DNA of 64,000 nucleotides from Bryoerythrophyllum caledonicum (GCA_963971425.1 OZ020517.1:21462462-21526461), one strand, 5' to 3'; counted from the stretch's first letter, positions 9,346-21,000 are shown. Translations and numbers: made by a program. The notes: a model not told the origin generated them from the sequence alone.

Positions 9346-9640
9346 TCACTACATCTTGACCATTGAGTGTCAAATCTACACCTAAAAGTGTTGGTGTATT
9401 CAAAGAGTTTTGAAAAAATAATTCTAATATTAAAAAATAAAAAATCAATAAGTAGAATCAATGAGTTAAAAATTGACTAATACTTATGGATTGAAACTAA
9501 GAAACTAGAAAGTGGGATGGATTATGCAATCAACTCTACTTGTTATTCTCTTTTTCAATATATAATGCCTGGGCCTGTTTGGATCCTATTCACTTCCACG
9601 ACCCTCATCTTGGAGAACAACCTCCAAAGTGGACGCTCAA

Positions 9641-9894
9641 GGATCTCTTTAAACCATGTAGATGGTGGACAGGAAGGGGGGTGTAGACAAAACCTAGCCC
9701 ATATTTTAATATTGAAGGGGACCCTATTTAGACCAAGGTGGGGCCTTCGGATGAAAATTGAGGTCGCAAACCCCAATTATGGCAAAAAAAAATCCATTTT
9801 TTTTCCTAGACCCCCAAAATTAAAAAAAGCCGAAAAAATATGCCTTCTGCAGGCCACCCTCCCGTCACATCCGTCCACATGAAATAAAGAGGTT
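9641..9894. mobile_element. Mutator-type MITE, copy 2
   Basis: It begins GGATCTCTTTAAACCATGTA and ends in ACATGAAATAAAGAG. It is collinear with the copy at 8554-8812 at roughly three-quarters identity by eye, including GGGGACCCTATTTAGA and the A-rich runs. The right tip is eroded and no target duplication is visible. Confidence 0.65.
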
Positions 9895-11057
9895 TGGGAT
9901 TCACGGTTCCTTACACCCAGAAACGTGCACAATTAAAAGCCTTATAGGCTCAAAAGCAATGGAAGACACTTCAAAATTTACAGAAGTCCCATATTGTCTC
10001 CATTCACACTGACTGCCAATAAATTATAGCATATTCTTCTTGATTGTTGTGTTTGTGCACTCACCAAGTAGCATCACGAGGAATACCCCCTTCCACGCTT
10101 ATAATATATAGCTTCATTATAACAAGCGCATACACAAAATAAAGCAAATGCACATGAGTGTGGTGGGCGTAGCTTATGACCCCCATTTGGGCCTGGACTT
10201 GGACCCTTTGAGTCTGTCGGGTTGAACCCATATGGTCACCCGGGTCCCAATCTGGGATTCTAGGGAGCACATGGGGATTGAAAGCCACCCCTACCGCACT
10301 CATGTGCGTTTGCTTATGGAGAGATGCTGAGCTGAGTCTTTCATTTGGTTAGAGTTAATGAGGTAAATTATATAATTCCACTCTTAGCTGCAAATTGTCA
10401 GGCGTTTTTACTGCAGAAGTTTCATGTGAAGATAACCTAAAGTAAAGTGAACATTGGAAGCCGGGAAACCAATTATCATTGGAACTGGATCAATATTCAG
10501 CAATACTGAAATCCACATGAATCATCCCAGTCCAGTCAGACAAAAATATTGAAATTAGAATAATTAAATCATAATTACTGGAGAGGATGGACTATAATCT
10601 TGCCCCAGCCTAAGAATAGAGTACTGACTCTAATCTTGATAGGGCCCTTATCATCTGTTTGTATATTGTTTTCGACTTGGCACATACAGTGGATGAATGT
10701 CGCTGCGTTTTTTCATCCTTATTCAGTTATCCAATTGAGACATGTTTACACTAGTGTTGGAATAATATCGGAATTTGATGATACCTGCCTACTACCAACA
10801 TTAGAATTTTAATAAAATGTGAGCCAGGTTGGATCCTAAGTATCACATGGATCAAATTCTTACTGACCTAATATGAGTTTTAATATTAATATTTCCAGGG
10901 TGCCTAACTAGAATTTAACCCCCTAAAAACTGCAATAAGGATTAAGGTATGTTGACACCCGGGCTTGGTTGACACTAACATACTTAAGCAAAGACCAAAA
11001 AAGTTGTTACTAATGCGTCATTTTCACATCATATGGCTCCAAACGTGGCTTCAAAAG
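9895..11057. other. No gene seen
   Basis: AT-rich DNA with only short random ORFs. I see no splice-linked coding text and no clear repeat. Confidence 0.5.
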
Positions 11058-13711
11058 GCGTAAGCGTTCGAAGCACCTAACAAGTGGATGAACTGGATGA
11101 GGATGGATCCCTGTCTCCGTCGCCCATAGATCCCTAATCATGTGAATCCCGAACGTGTTTATTGGGTATTGACAGAGTGTTGACCCAAACCCCCTCTTCA
11201 TTCACTTGCTCTCGCTCTCTAACTACTTGGTGAGGGTGGCTGTTGCTGCTCCTGGGAGCTGCTCGGTGTTGGGTGGATGTTGGGTGATTTGGAGATGGGT
11301 GCTAGGTGCTGGGTGATCTGGAAGTGGCTGCGAGGCTGCGATCGGTGATCTACTCCAAAGATCGTTTAGGTGATCAGCTGCGATGAGTGATCGGCTGCCA
11401 CTGTGGGTGCTGCGATCTGGGTGGGAGGTGGTTGCAGGGCGCGGCTACTCAGTGATCTGCGGGGCGCGGGGGGCTGATCTCGGGCCACTGCTCCGAGGCT
11501 GCTGTGGGGTTACTGCTGCGCTTTAAGATCTCACGGGCGCGGTGTGACTGTTGCGGGGCACGGGGCTGATCTTAGATTTAGAGTCGAGGCTGCTGTGATT
11601 GTGATTGTGGTCGTCTTAAATCTTGTTGTTTTTGTGACTTCCCTGTGATTTTCTCTTAAGTTTTGTAAATTTCTTGGATTTGGTGTTTGAGGCAATTTAT
11701 GTGGTTTTATAGGTTCTTATTGCGGTGGTTTAGGGTGTTTAGGGGTGCTCCAGGTGTGTGCATTTAACTTCCTTTGTTGTTTCGGCGTCCGATTGTAGTT
11801 CTGGGGTTTCAGGTACGGTTTTGTGGGATAGGGTATTGACAGGTCTAGGTCTCGGTTTCTGGTTTGTTGTTTAGGGTGATGGTGTGATGGTCTAGGGTGT
11901 CGGGTTCATGTTTGGGTGGATTATTATTGTTGTTGATGGTTGATGGGTGGATCTTGATGGTTGCTTAAGTCGGATAGGGAATTGTTATTCATGTCCTCCA
12001 TATTTGAATATTTCATACCTTTCTTTTTGGTTTCCGATGGGATGTGTAGGACTTGTAGTAATGTGATCATAGACTTCTGAGATTACTGAAATTGAAGGGT
12101 TCATGTTGATTGTCTTCATAGGCGGAGTAATTGCTTTTTTAGAGCGTCAACATGGACAACATGGACGGCATTTCTGCTTCAGCGCTCACTGATACGAAGT
12201 TCCATTCCGACTCCTATGCTGTGATGCCGCATTTGTGGCATCACAACTTTTTTTTGGCTTCATTTTTCTTTAACGATATCCTATCCGCCGATTAATTACA
12301 TGTGCATTTGTTTTTTGCCTACAGCCATGGTGGTTCCGGACCTGCATGACGAAATGGGGCTTCGGCAGGACATTCCATCACCCTCCTAGGAGCAATTTCG
12401 GGTTGATTACCATGGGGGTGACCGTAGTGGTTTAAAGTGTGGAGGGCCAAATGAAGATGATGTTGAAGTTTTGCATCCTTTGCCTACTACTTTGATGATA
12501 CTAGATGTTAAAGGGAAGGTTATGAGCGACCATGGTGCTCAAAAAGACCGTGAGGAGAATGTGATGAGTAAAGGTGGCAATTTGATGGATGGAGAGGAGG
12601 GGAGGATAGTAGAGGTTGTCGACAATGCAGACAATGACGTGGAGGAAGAGAAGAACGACAATGAGAGAGATGATGCGGAGGAGGAGGACGACAACGAGGA
12701 GGACGAAGACGAGGACAATGAGGATGGGGATGAGGACGACGATGGTGATGACGATGAAGACGATGAGGATGGCGAGGATGAAGACGACATGGGCATGCCA
12801 TTTGATGGCCAGGGTGGTCAGAATTTTATTTCTTTTCCTATTGTAGGGTAAGGGTTCCCAACTCAATTATGTGATAGGGTATTGACAGGGCGAATATAAA
12901 TCTACTATCAACACCGTATCCGAGTATACTGTAGTCTCTTGTAGAAATTCAGCGACCTTCGGGACTTCTGCTTCCCTGTGACTTGCACCATATGGAATGT
13001 AAATTATGAGATTACATCTAAATGATTTGTTTTTTTGAACTTAAGCAATGTCATCTTGGATTTCATTCCCATTAATTTTAAATAGTTTGAACATTTGATT
13101 TTATCTATCTACAAGTTCATTATTCAAATATGGAATTGAGTAAATCTGAGATTAGCCCCGCGCCCCGCAGTAGTCACACCGCGCCCGTGAGATCTTAAAG
13201 CGTAGCAGTAACCCCACAGCAGCCTCGCAACAATGGCCCGAGATCAGCCCTTCCACGCCCTACAGTAGCCCCCCCCCGCGCACCACAGCCTAAGCCCCCC
13301 GCCCCGTAGATCACTAAGTAGCCGCGCCCCGCAGCCACCTCCCACCCAGATCGTAGCACCCACAATGGCAACCGATCGCCGAGTAGCCAATCACTAATCG
13401 CAGTTGGAGCAGATCACCGATCGCAGCCTTACAGCCACTCTAGATCACCCAGCACCCAGCACCCACCCAACACCCATCCAACACCGAACAACTCCCACCA
13501 GCAGTAGCAACCACCCTCACCGAGCAGCAGCAGCCAGAGAGCGAGAGCAAGTGAATGAGCAAGTGATTGAAGAGGGGGTTTGGGTCAACACCCTGTCAAT
13601 ACCCTATCCACAGGTTCGGGATTCACATGGTTTGGGATCTATGGGGCGACGGAGACAATTATCCATCCTCATCCAGTTCATCCCCTTGTTAGGTGCTGCG
13701 AACGCTTATGC
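11058..13711. mobile_element. Long-terminal-inverted-repeat (foldback/MULE-like) element, ~2.65 kb
   Basis: The left arm (about 11058-11584) and right arm (about 13141-13711) are inverted copies more than 500 bp long with small indels. Shared text includes TAAGCGTTCGNAGCACCTAA, TGTTGACCCAAACCCCCTC, GGGTGCTGGGTGATCT, CTGCGATCGGTGATCT and TTTAAGATCTCACGGGCGCG. The arms are GC-rich against an AT-rich background. Plant Mutator-like elements and foldback elements have arms of this size. The interior carries an acidic ORF and no visible transposase, so it is probably non-autonomous. I could not fix a target-site duplication. Confidence 0.75.
12393..12851 (+). CDS. Very acidic ORF inside the long-TIR element
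   Basis: The frame stays open from just after a TAG at 12388-12390 to TAA at 12849-12851, and a likely acceptor (TTTGCCTACAG) lies upstream at 12323. The product has a short mixed N-terminal part (VDYHGGDRSG, then MILDVKGKVMSDHGAQKD) and then about 60 residues made almost only of Asp, Glu and Asn, coded by GAN-rich triplets, ending in FISFPIVG. An upstream piece at 12152-12240 (MDNMDGISASALTDTKFH) may be a first exon. Such acidic tails occur in histone chaperones and nucleolar proteins, but no domain identifies this one. It may be a captured fragment. Confidence 0.35.
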   Translation, partial: QFRVDYHGGDRSGLKCGGPNEDDVEVLHPLPTTLMILDVKGKVMSDHGAQKDREENVMSKGGNLMDGEEGRIVEVVDNADNDVEEEKNDNERDDAEEEDDNEEDEDEDNEDGDEDDDGDDDEDDEDGEDEDDMGMPFDGQGGQNFISFPIVG

Positions 13712-13713
13712 AC

Positions 13714-13795
13714 ATTTCGAAGTATCCAGTACTTGATGCCATTTTCTTCGCCCCACCCCCAAACGTTGACTACATGGTTCTGATGTGCTTCATCC
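13714..13795 (-). pseudogene. Cathepsin X/Z-like papain protease exon fragment
   Basis: Just outside the right arm, the - strand has an acceptor (AATTTTGCAG) followed by DEAHQNHVVNVWGWGEENGI KYWILRN, where the reading stops matching at the arm. Papain-family proteases of the cathepsin X type carry INHVVSVxGWGxxxGxxYWIVRNSWG around the catalytic His and Asn. The His and Asn are present here, but the following NSWG is lost at the arm boundary. It is a single captured exon, not a gene. Confidence 0.6.
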
Positions 13796-14069
13796 CTGCA
13801 AAATTTAGGGAATATTATGACAATGACCAATATGCTACTCTGAGAATTCAACACAAATTGCGAGATTACTACACAGAAATCTGAAACATCTTCTATGTAA
13901 ACAGACATAATAGAAGCATGAGTTCCAGGTCCTCGAACCCTAGCTTGCAAAAAAGGAATCTCGCAATCCAATCTCGTAAGAGTCATGGCCGTGGAACTCT
14001 GCTCCTCAACGTCAAGCAGGCCGGAAATTATGTGAAAAATGAACGAACATCAGCCATGTCCTCGGAACT

Positions 14070-14270
14070 TCTCCTCCATCCGTTACTGCTGCTCCACGAG
14101 AACGAGCGCCGGAACAATCGCCGCGATAGCGAAGTGCGCGCGCCGTGCACCAGGGACGTGAGCGAGCACAGCACGGACCGCGCTATGGCGGCCTTCACTT
14201 GCCCGCGCCGGGGCCTGCTTCGTCCAGGACAACATCGCTCCGTGATTGGTTGCCATCGTTGATGCGCAAC
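14070..14270. other. GC-rich island of unknown origin
   Basis: About 200 bp with many CG dinucleotides (GCGCGCGCCGTGCACC, CGCGCCGGGGCC) sit in AT-rich DNA. It is open in more than one frame on the - strand and could be a further captured exon. No family is recognisable. Confidence 0.3.
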
Positions 14271-14639
14271 CCGAGACCAAAACAGGCAGCTGCAAATAAA
14301 TCAACTGCAAAACGAATTCACGATTCAAGAGTTCATAGTGTGAAGTCCCATAGGCCCAGTCGAAAGGCCAAACCCCGTACCATTTGCAAACATACCTACC
14401 ATTTCTTACTATGTGAATGGATCAATTTTTTGAAATTTTCCTCTCAATCTTTTACCATGGAGTCCAGAATGGAACGTATTATTGTTCTATATTTTCTTTT
14501 CATGGTAATGATGTATGTTATAGTGGGCATTTTGGCATTGCAAAAACTTCCAATATTCCAACAAAATGTGCAAATGATGATGATGGTTGTATTTATTGCT
14601 CAAAGATGGAGGGTGGATTTTGGGAGGTCTTGTTGGCAA

Positions 14640-16406
14640 TTTGAAAGGTATGGAGGATTTTTGGAGCATAGTTTTATGGGGTCTTATTCAAAGAGAGAGT
14701 TTCAAAAGCAAATGAGGGTGAGCCCATCTACTTTCAGTAATTATATAATCTTTTAGGGCCTATTTTGAGAACAAATGATACATTTCTTGGAAAAAGTATT
14801 ACCATTGAATGTAGGTTTGATGTAACACTATCTTGATTAGCAATTGGAAATACTTTAGTGATGATTGGTGATTTATTTGGGAAAGGTTTGAGTACTACTT
14901 TGGTGATTGTGAGGGAATATTGTGAGGCAATTAAGAATCATTTACAACCATTGGATTTAAAAAGACGATACTTACGAGGATAAGCCATATTCCTTTGAGG
15001 TTTGAAGCATTGTACGACATTCCCCTCATATTAAGGTAGAGGCACCCAATCCCAATCACTTAAGCCAGTTGGGGACTCAAATGAAGTTGTATGTTCAAAA
15101 CATTTATGTACAAAGATGCGGAATCACGACTGCAATTCAACAAAAAAAAATTCAAATTTAATCACAAAGATTTGGAATTGATATAGAATTTAAAAGCCCA
15201 TAAACCACTGGAGCCTATAATCAAACTCTAGAGTAGGTGAGATTTGGTGCCCTCCTTTGCCCAATGCCAATAAGTGAGAGTGAGTACAAGAGACATGCCA
15301 TGGATTACCAACTCATGGAGGGTACCCAATGTCGATCGGCCTTGTTCAACTTTTTAGGCAAGGCCACCAATGAGAGGTCAAATGAGGTGGAGCAATCCAA
15401 AATTACACATTTCATGATCCAATGCTGATCATGACTGGCGTTTTCAGATTTGAGTTATCTATTTTGGGTCACCTCATGTCCCATTTCAAACATTTACGAT
15501 TTTCATGCACCATTCCGTGCATATTCTACTGATTGGAATTGGGTGCCTCTACCTTAGGTGCAATAGATCTAAGTCATATTTCTATCATAACACTATTTCA
15601 CAATCCTATAGCATATTATTGTAGAAAATGTTTTTATTCTTGTTTACTTCAAGGGGTTGTAGATGAGGAATGTAAGTTTTGGGACCATGACTTTGGAGGG
15701 GCCGGAAGAATTCATGATTAGGCATGATTGGACATGAGATTTCAGAAATATGAAAGAAGACCATGAGGGGTTCATTTTTATCCTTTAGATTTACAAGTAA
15801 TCCTCTAGTTTTATTCACCATTCAAAGGAGAAGGATGGTTTACCTAGGAAAAAAGCTCATTGGAATTTCATCCAATCAAACACTTGAATGGTGGTTTAAA
15901 GGGCTTTTGGCATTCTCAAGGATAGATGGCGTATATTATTTAAGCCAATTGACATGCCACTTTAAAATGTACCAGATGTGGTTACTACTACATTATGCCT
16001 CCATAATCTATTTATTGTGGAAAAATATAAATTCAACATAGATTGGGTGAAGGATGTAGAAGTGGAGTTGCAAGAAGAAGCTAATAGAGCTCTAGGAAAT
16101 TTGCAAGAAGTAGACATATTCAAAGCACTTGAGTCTTCATCGAGGGAAATGAAAGAATCACAAAAAGGCAATCGTGAAGGTGAGGAGACACCATTCATGG
16201 AACTGGGAGAAGAAGAAATGGAAGAAGCTAATGAAGAACATGAAGAAACAAAGGAGCGAGCTAAAAAAACAAAGAACATTTTGGCCGAAGCAACTTGGGT
16301 CCATTTAGTATTAGCAAGCACCTTTTACAAGGCTCATTTAGCTCATAAATCAAAACTCCAATTCCAAAATTATACCTACTGTGGTTTCAATTCTAAATTA
16401 AAGTAA
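14640..16406 (+). pseudogene. PIF/Harbinger transposase, decayed
   Basis: Broken frames still read as a DDE_4-type Harbinger transposase in order: FKERVSKANEGEP, LLGPILRTNDTFLGKSITIE CRFDVTLS, LAIGNTLVMIGDLFGKGLST TLVIVREYCEAIKNHLQPL, FEALYDIP then GAIDLSHI (first Asp, about 15570), YYCRKCFYSCLLQGVVDEEC KFWD (second Asp), and near the end VVTTTLCLHNLF. The last part (EEEMEEANEEHEETKERAKK) is acidic. At least four frameshifts or stops and a nested MITE (15034-15553) show it is dead. No intron is seen. Terminal repeats of this element were not found. Confidence 0.75.
15034..15553. mobile_element. Tourist-like MITE nested in the Harbinger transposase
   Basis: The left end AGGTAGAGGCACCCAATCCC and right end GATTGGAATTGGGTGCCTCT ACC are inverted copies. 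Host transposase text continues across it (FEALYDIPLI .. GAIDLSHI). TTA is present on both sides (15031-15033 and 15554-15556), the 3-bp duplication used by PIF/Harbinger elements. It is 520 bp long and non-coding. Confidence 0.75.
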
Positions 16407-17350
16407 ATCTAGAGCTTGTTAATTAGACGATCAAATTGTTGATCTACTCTCCCTAATAGCTGATTTGTTCTCTCAAATTTTTTCATTCATCTTACACTAG
16501 TTTTTGCCATCCTCGCAAAAATCTCTAGAGATCTGTCCTAAAAACTTGATTCAACAGTCACAACTATACAATTTCTATAGCAATCCTAAGCTGAGTCACT
16601 AGACTTGGACTATGTCTTAACAAGCTCTACCTTAGCCTTTACTAATTAGGGCCAATGACCAACACAAACTCATATTAACCCTTTTTAGGACAACAAGCAC
16701 CTATGACCAACCAAGACAATAGTTGAATTGTACATAGCAACTCAATTCAACCAGCAAAAACCAAATCAAGAAAGGCAAATGTAGACACAAGGAAATCAGG
16801 ACAGCCCTTTGACCAAACATTTGCTACTGCTATCCAAAAATAGCATCTCTAAACCAATAAGATTGCTATATCCACATGAAAATGCACACATTACGTCTTA
16901 AAAATCAGCTGAATGCACATAAGCTATGATTGACGAGAGCAGAACCAAAGCAGTTACCAAAGTAGGTATTTTCAGTCAAAAGAGAAGAGGAAAGGGATCC
17001 GTTATCTAGCAAATATTCCATATCGCAGAGACCACAATGTGTCTGCATGCATAGAGAAGTCTGTTTACAAGCACAGATACCATTTCAGGAGGATGCACAG
17101 TCGAGACTCTACTAGGTTTCTCACCAGTATGACAACCAACAAAGCACTTGCACACCTCATAGACCTTTCTTCCTGTACAGCACCCAAGCTTTATTCCGAA
17201 ACACACATCTCGTACAGCCTCAAGGTCAGCAGGATGCACCTAATCTATCATAACCAAAGCACTCATCGAAGTAAGCATTTCAGTCAAAGCGAAGCATGAA
17301 AGGCAGGCAATTTTCTATATAAAAACAGATCACAATGTATCTGCATGCAA
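16407..17350. repeat. Gene-free stretch with a diverged ~310-bp tandem duplication
   Basis: 16407-16940 shows nothing recognisable. ACCAAAGCAGTTACC..GTCAAAAG..CACAATGTGTCTGCATGC at about 16945-17050 recurs as ACCAAAGCACTCATC..GTCAAAGC..CACAATGTATCTGCATGC at about 17255-17350. This duplicated segment lies just downstream of the first HVA22-like gene, so it is probably 3' flank or UTR copied in place. Confidence 0.5.
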
Positions 17351-17385
17351 TTCAGGAAAAGTTTGGGTTTACAGGGACATGAAGT

Positions 17386-17901
17386 TCACTCGGTTTTGGG
17401 ATTCTGGCCCAATCCGGGGTTGTTCTTCCGGGTTTCCTCGAGCGCGAGCTGCACGAACTTCTCGAAGGCCTCGGGCCCATTCACCTGCACGTACTGAGCA
17501 ACGCGAGAACGCGTGTCGGGGCTAATGGACGCCAACCACTTGCGCTGCGCGTCGGAGAGCTTGGAGCGATTCTCCGGCGAGGCGCCGCTGACGGCGTAGA
17601 AGTGGGGCCGGACGAACTTCTCGTACAGGATGATCCCGCCGCGGAACTGCGGGAGCACGAGCCACGCGGCCACGGCCAGCTTGATGGTGGAGTAGAGCGG
17701 GATCCAGGCGAACACGGGCGCCGCCGCCATCTCCAGCAGGGAGACGAAGGAGTAAAGCACCCAGTAGGTGAGCCACTGCTGGTCGTCCTCCTTGAACGGG
17801 CTCTCGATCGCCATCACGGACGCGTACAGCGGGTACAGCAACATCACGATCGGCGCCGCCAGGGCATTCGACCTCGCCACTAGCGCCCAAAACCACCCCA
17901 T
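17386..17901 (-). CDS. HVA22/TB2/DP1-family ER membrane protein (171 aa)
   Basis: The CDS starts at MGWFWALVARSN, chosen because the tandem neighbour starts MGWLWAAALR at the same place; an open reading upstream is leader, with a likely 5'-UTR intron acceptor (TTGCAG) near 17940. The protein has the TB2/DP1/HVA22 core: PIVMLLYPLYASVMAIESP, then DDQQWLTYWVLYSFVSLLE, two hairpin-forming hydrophobic stretches, and FRGGIILYEKFVRP. This family (yeast Yop1, human REEP, barley HVA22) bends tubular ER and in plants is often induced by abscisic acid and stress. The C-terminal half (RKWLASISPDTRSRVAQYVQ) is a predicted helical tail. No introns interrupt the coding part, and it is much richer in GC than its flanks. 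Confidence 0.92.
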   Translation of the reverse strand: MGWFWALVARSNALAAPIVMLLYPLYASVMAIESPFKEDDQQWLTYWVLYSFVSLLEMAAAPVFAWIPLYSTIKLAVAAWLVLPQFRGGIILYEKFVRPHFYAVSGASPENRSKLSDAQRKWLASISPDTRSRVAQYVQVNGPEAFEKFVQLALEETRKNNPGLGQNPKTE

Positions 17902-18009
17902 GATGTCGAAGAATCCCGAAACTTCACCTAGACTCGCCCCTGCAACTGCAATAGAAACCAAACAACTCACACTCAAAACACACTCCACAAGAACAAGGAC
18001 GACTCCAAA

Positions 18010-18600
18010 ATCTGACAAGTTGCGAAAATGAAACTCAAACTCAAAACATACCGTCATGTACAGGGTTTGTTCATCCAACACTCAAAATACAAACACCATC
18101 TCCAAAACACCAACTTGGGTTAACTCACTAATGTGGAAGGAGAATCATGACTCTAACTTTATCAAACTCAAACTCAGAAACACGGCAAGAAGAAGGGTGA
18201 CTCCAAGTTTACCATCAAAAAAATGTTGTCAAGGGTTTGCTCATCCCAAAAAAATCACTCAAAACACACAGAACACAAACAAGAATAACTCAATAGAAGC
18301 TTAACCAGATGCAGAAACGAAACTCAACCTCAAAAACCACATGAGCTTCACTATTACAAGCTGATGACAAACAATACAAAACCCTCAACTGATGGGTTAT
18401 CCGGGATGCACTACTACCTTGAGGAAGAAAATAACGACTCCAATTTTATCTGAAACAGACAACTGAAACTCAGAAACACAGCAACAAGAAGAAGGAGAAG
18501 AAGAAGAACGACCCCAAATTTAGTATCAAAGCATGAAGGGTTTGCTCATCCAAGACACAAACAACACAAACCCCAACTTGGAGCAAGTATCCACTACCTT
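18010..18600. repeat. Degenerate repeats in the leader of the HVA22-like gene
   Basis: GGGTTTGYTCATCC followed by CACAAACANC and CCAACTTGG-type text occurs at about 18062-18120, 18232-18280 and 18538-18590. A second block (GAAACTCAGAAACACNGCAA then GAAGAAG) occurs at 18170 and 18465. The pattern is three diverged units of roughly 150-300 bp in what should be 5' leader or promoter of the - strand gene. Confidence 0.5.
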
Positions 18601-19982
18601 GAAATCTGGACGAAGAAAGACTCCAACTTTCTTAATCAAAACTGGCCCAAACTGATGGAAACCAAACCCCAGCTCCAGAGTTGGATGCATTACCTTGAAA
18701 CCTGGAAGTAAAATGATGTGGAAGCAAGCGTAGGGTTAGGAAAGGTCCAAGCTGCTGCTATGGGTTTGGTGAGCTAGGAAAAGTGGGCAGTGACTGAAAG
18801 TAGTGTCTAGTACCATGGTGAGGGTGCCGCGTGGGATTGTGATTGGACAGGTGGACATGAGGTGTGAACCTGTCCGAACTTTGTTGACATGAATCTGCCA
18901 GATTCTTCTTCGAGGACGGTGAGTACTCAGCGGTTTACTATTGTAACTAAGTTGCATGCAACATTATTCGTTGTGTTAGCCATCTGGTGCATGGAAACCA
19001 CCTCGGGAAACACTCCCTGGTCACTTTACCAACTGGCCTTCGTTCGGGTGGACTTGGCTTCCACATTTCGACAGCCATTTCGAGGTCGTTTATTATATGT
19101 GTGCTGGGTTTGGGTGTGAGATCTTAGGATTCATGCCACACCAATTTCATGTGAACTTTCTAATGACAGGTGAATCTGGTCCAGGAGCTAGCGCTTTCCA
19201 GGTGCTAATTGTCTGCAGGGATTCTTTCCCATTTTACAGGTGCTAATTGTTTTGGTTGCTTTCGAACTAATTCATGTGTTAGTGTGTGCTTTAGGGAAGC
19301 CACACTCACGCTCTCACTTTTTGGCAGTGTCTTCACGTACGGACGACAAGTTCAAATGGCAGACGGATGCTCTAAATCATGGGAATGAAAAAGTTGGCAG
19401 ACCGATACAAGCCAGAAATCCATCTAAGAGTTGAGAAGACAAAGCAGACTGAGCTGCTGTTTGTCCGATGTCTAGCATTTGGAATTCAGGAAAACTACCA
19501 AGTTAATTTTGATACACCTTCAGAACTGAATAGGTTTGAAGTGGGAGGACAACAGATACCATTCTGAATCTCCAGGTATCTTGCACTGATTCAAATGGTT
19601 CACAGAGAACTCACCAGATTGAAACCAGAAGCAGGCACAACGAAAACAGCTCTTGAGTTTTCTGCGGGCTAATGTACACACATAAGCACGGGATAGAGAA
19701 CAACACAACGTGCAACCAAAAAGAAGAGAACCGTTCACAAGAGCAGTGAAAAACCCTAGCACCAAATTAACCAGGCTCAATTCCAATGTCAGACATGCAT
19801 GGTCACATGGTAAACACGACAGACAGTGAGATCTGGCAAGGAAACGATAGCAGCCTCGTCATAATCGAATGTTAGTAAGTCAATAATATTACAAGAGTGT
19901 TCAAGAGAGCGACATGACGCTATGATCATATACATAAGAGCATCTACAGAAGCACGGCCACAAGGAGAACAACAAGCCTGTT
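18601..19982. other. Intergenic DNA between the two HVA22-like genes
   Basis: This holds the promoter of the first gene and the 3' region of the second. A short direct repeat (CAGGTGCTAATTGT) occurs at 19198 and 19239. I see no extra gene. Confidence 0.45.
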
Positions 19983-20501
19983 CTAATCTGAGTCGGAGCT
20001 AGAGCCATCGTCTTTCTTCTCCACCTTCTCCTCCTGCTTGATGTCCACGGTGGCCAATTTCATAAGATGGTCGAAGGCGCCGGCGCCGTTCTCCCGGATG
20101 TAGGCCGCGACAGCCGCCTGCGCGTCGGGGCTAATGGACCCGAGCCACTTGCGCTGCTGGTCGGTGAGCTTCTGGTCGGTCAAACCCGTGGCCGCGTTCA
20201 GATACGGGCGCACGCACTTCTCATACAGGATAATCCCGCCGCGGAACTGCGGGAGGACGAGCCACGACGCGATGAGGAGCTTGACTGTGCCGTAGAACGG
20301 GATCCACGCGATCACGCGCCATGCCGCCAGCTCCAAGAGGGAAACCAGCGAGTACAGCACCCAGTACGTGAGCCACTGCTGATCGTCCTCCTTGTAGGGG
20401 CTCTCGATCGCCATGATCGACGCGTAGAGCGGGTACAGAAGCATCATCACCGGGCCCGAGAGCGCGTAAATCCGCAGCGCCGCTGCCCATAACCACCCCA
20501 T
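19983..20501 (-). CDS. HVA22/TB2/DP1-family ER membrane protein, tandem paralogue (172 aa)
   Basis: It starts at MGWLWAAALRIYALSGPVMM and shares most of the core with the 17.4-kb gene: LLYPLYASIMAIESPYKEDD, then QQWLTYWVLYSLVSLLELA, FYGTVKLLIASWLVLPQFRG and GIILYEKCVRPY. The tail differs, ending in a charged KQEEKVEKKDDGSSSDSD that could be a phosphorylation or binding site. Same strand, same length and about 2 kb apart, so the pair is a tandem duplication. It is intronless in the CDS and GC-rich. The role is as for the neighbour: shaping ER tubules, possibly under stress control. Confidence 0.93.
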   Translation of the reverse strand: MGWLWAAALRIYALSGPVMMLLYPLYASIMAIESPYKEDDQQWLTYWVLYSLVSLLELAAWRVIAWIPFYGTVKLLIASWLVLPQFRGGIILYEKCVRPYLNAATGLTDQKLTDQQRKWLGSISPDAQAAVAAYIRENGAGAFDHLMKLATVDIKQEEKVEKKDDGSSSDSD

Positions 20502-21000
20502 CGCGACAAAACCCTACAAAGTTTTCCTTCCTGTTACCTGTGCTGCTATCGAGCGCGTTACTGGCGCAAATGCAAACAACGGTGAAGTACCGGAGCGAGC
20601 AGTGGAGAAGCAGATTGCTAGTGAAGACCAGTCTGTAGAAGCAGGAAAGCGATCGAGGGAAAGGAGGAGGTGCTCACACGAGGCCGCAGGCGACCATTAC
20701 GAAGGAGGCCGCGGTGCCAAACCCCGTTACGGGACCCCAAAAACCCACACGACTACCTTCATAGACTTCAAGACGGCAGAACTAGTTCTCACGTTGTTTA
20801 TGGGACACGAAAAGCCGTTATTTCAGAACCCGGAACGTTCTGGACATTGGTTTCCAAAGCCGTTACTGCGCCGAAAGCCGACTAGGTTTTAAGGAATGCG
20901 TAGTTTTGGAGGGTGCGAGTTCTAGGAAGTGTAGATGATAATTCAGTGATGGTTCTAGGTACGGTGGTGGGTTTTGGGGTTCGGAGTCCGGAGGTTAGGT
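20502..21000 (-). promoter_or_regulatory. Probable leader/promoter of the second HVA22-like gene
   Basis: The GC content stays high up to about 20.9 kb and then drops sharply, as expected for a 5' leader and core promoter. A clear TATA box or intron could not be assigned. Confidence 0.3.

Noticed and set aside
12501-12866. Hydrophobic or Ser-rich proteins on the - strand opposite the acidic ORF
   Set aside because: They are shadows of the GAN-rich triplets of the + strand ORF; poly-Ser and Ile/Val runs come from the complement.
14145-14756. A 203-codon + strand protein
   Set aside because: It crosses from the GC-rich island into the Harbinger remnant and matches no family; the transposase reading explains its 3' part.
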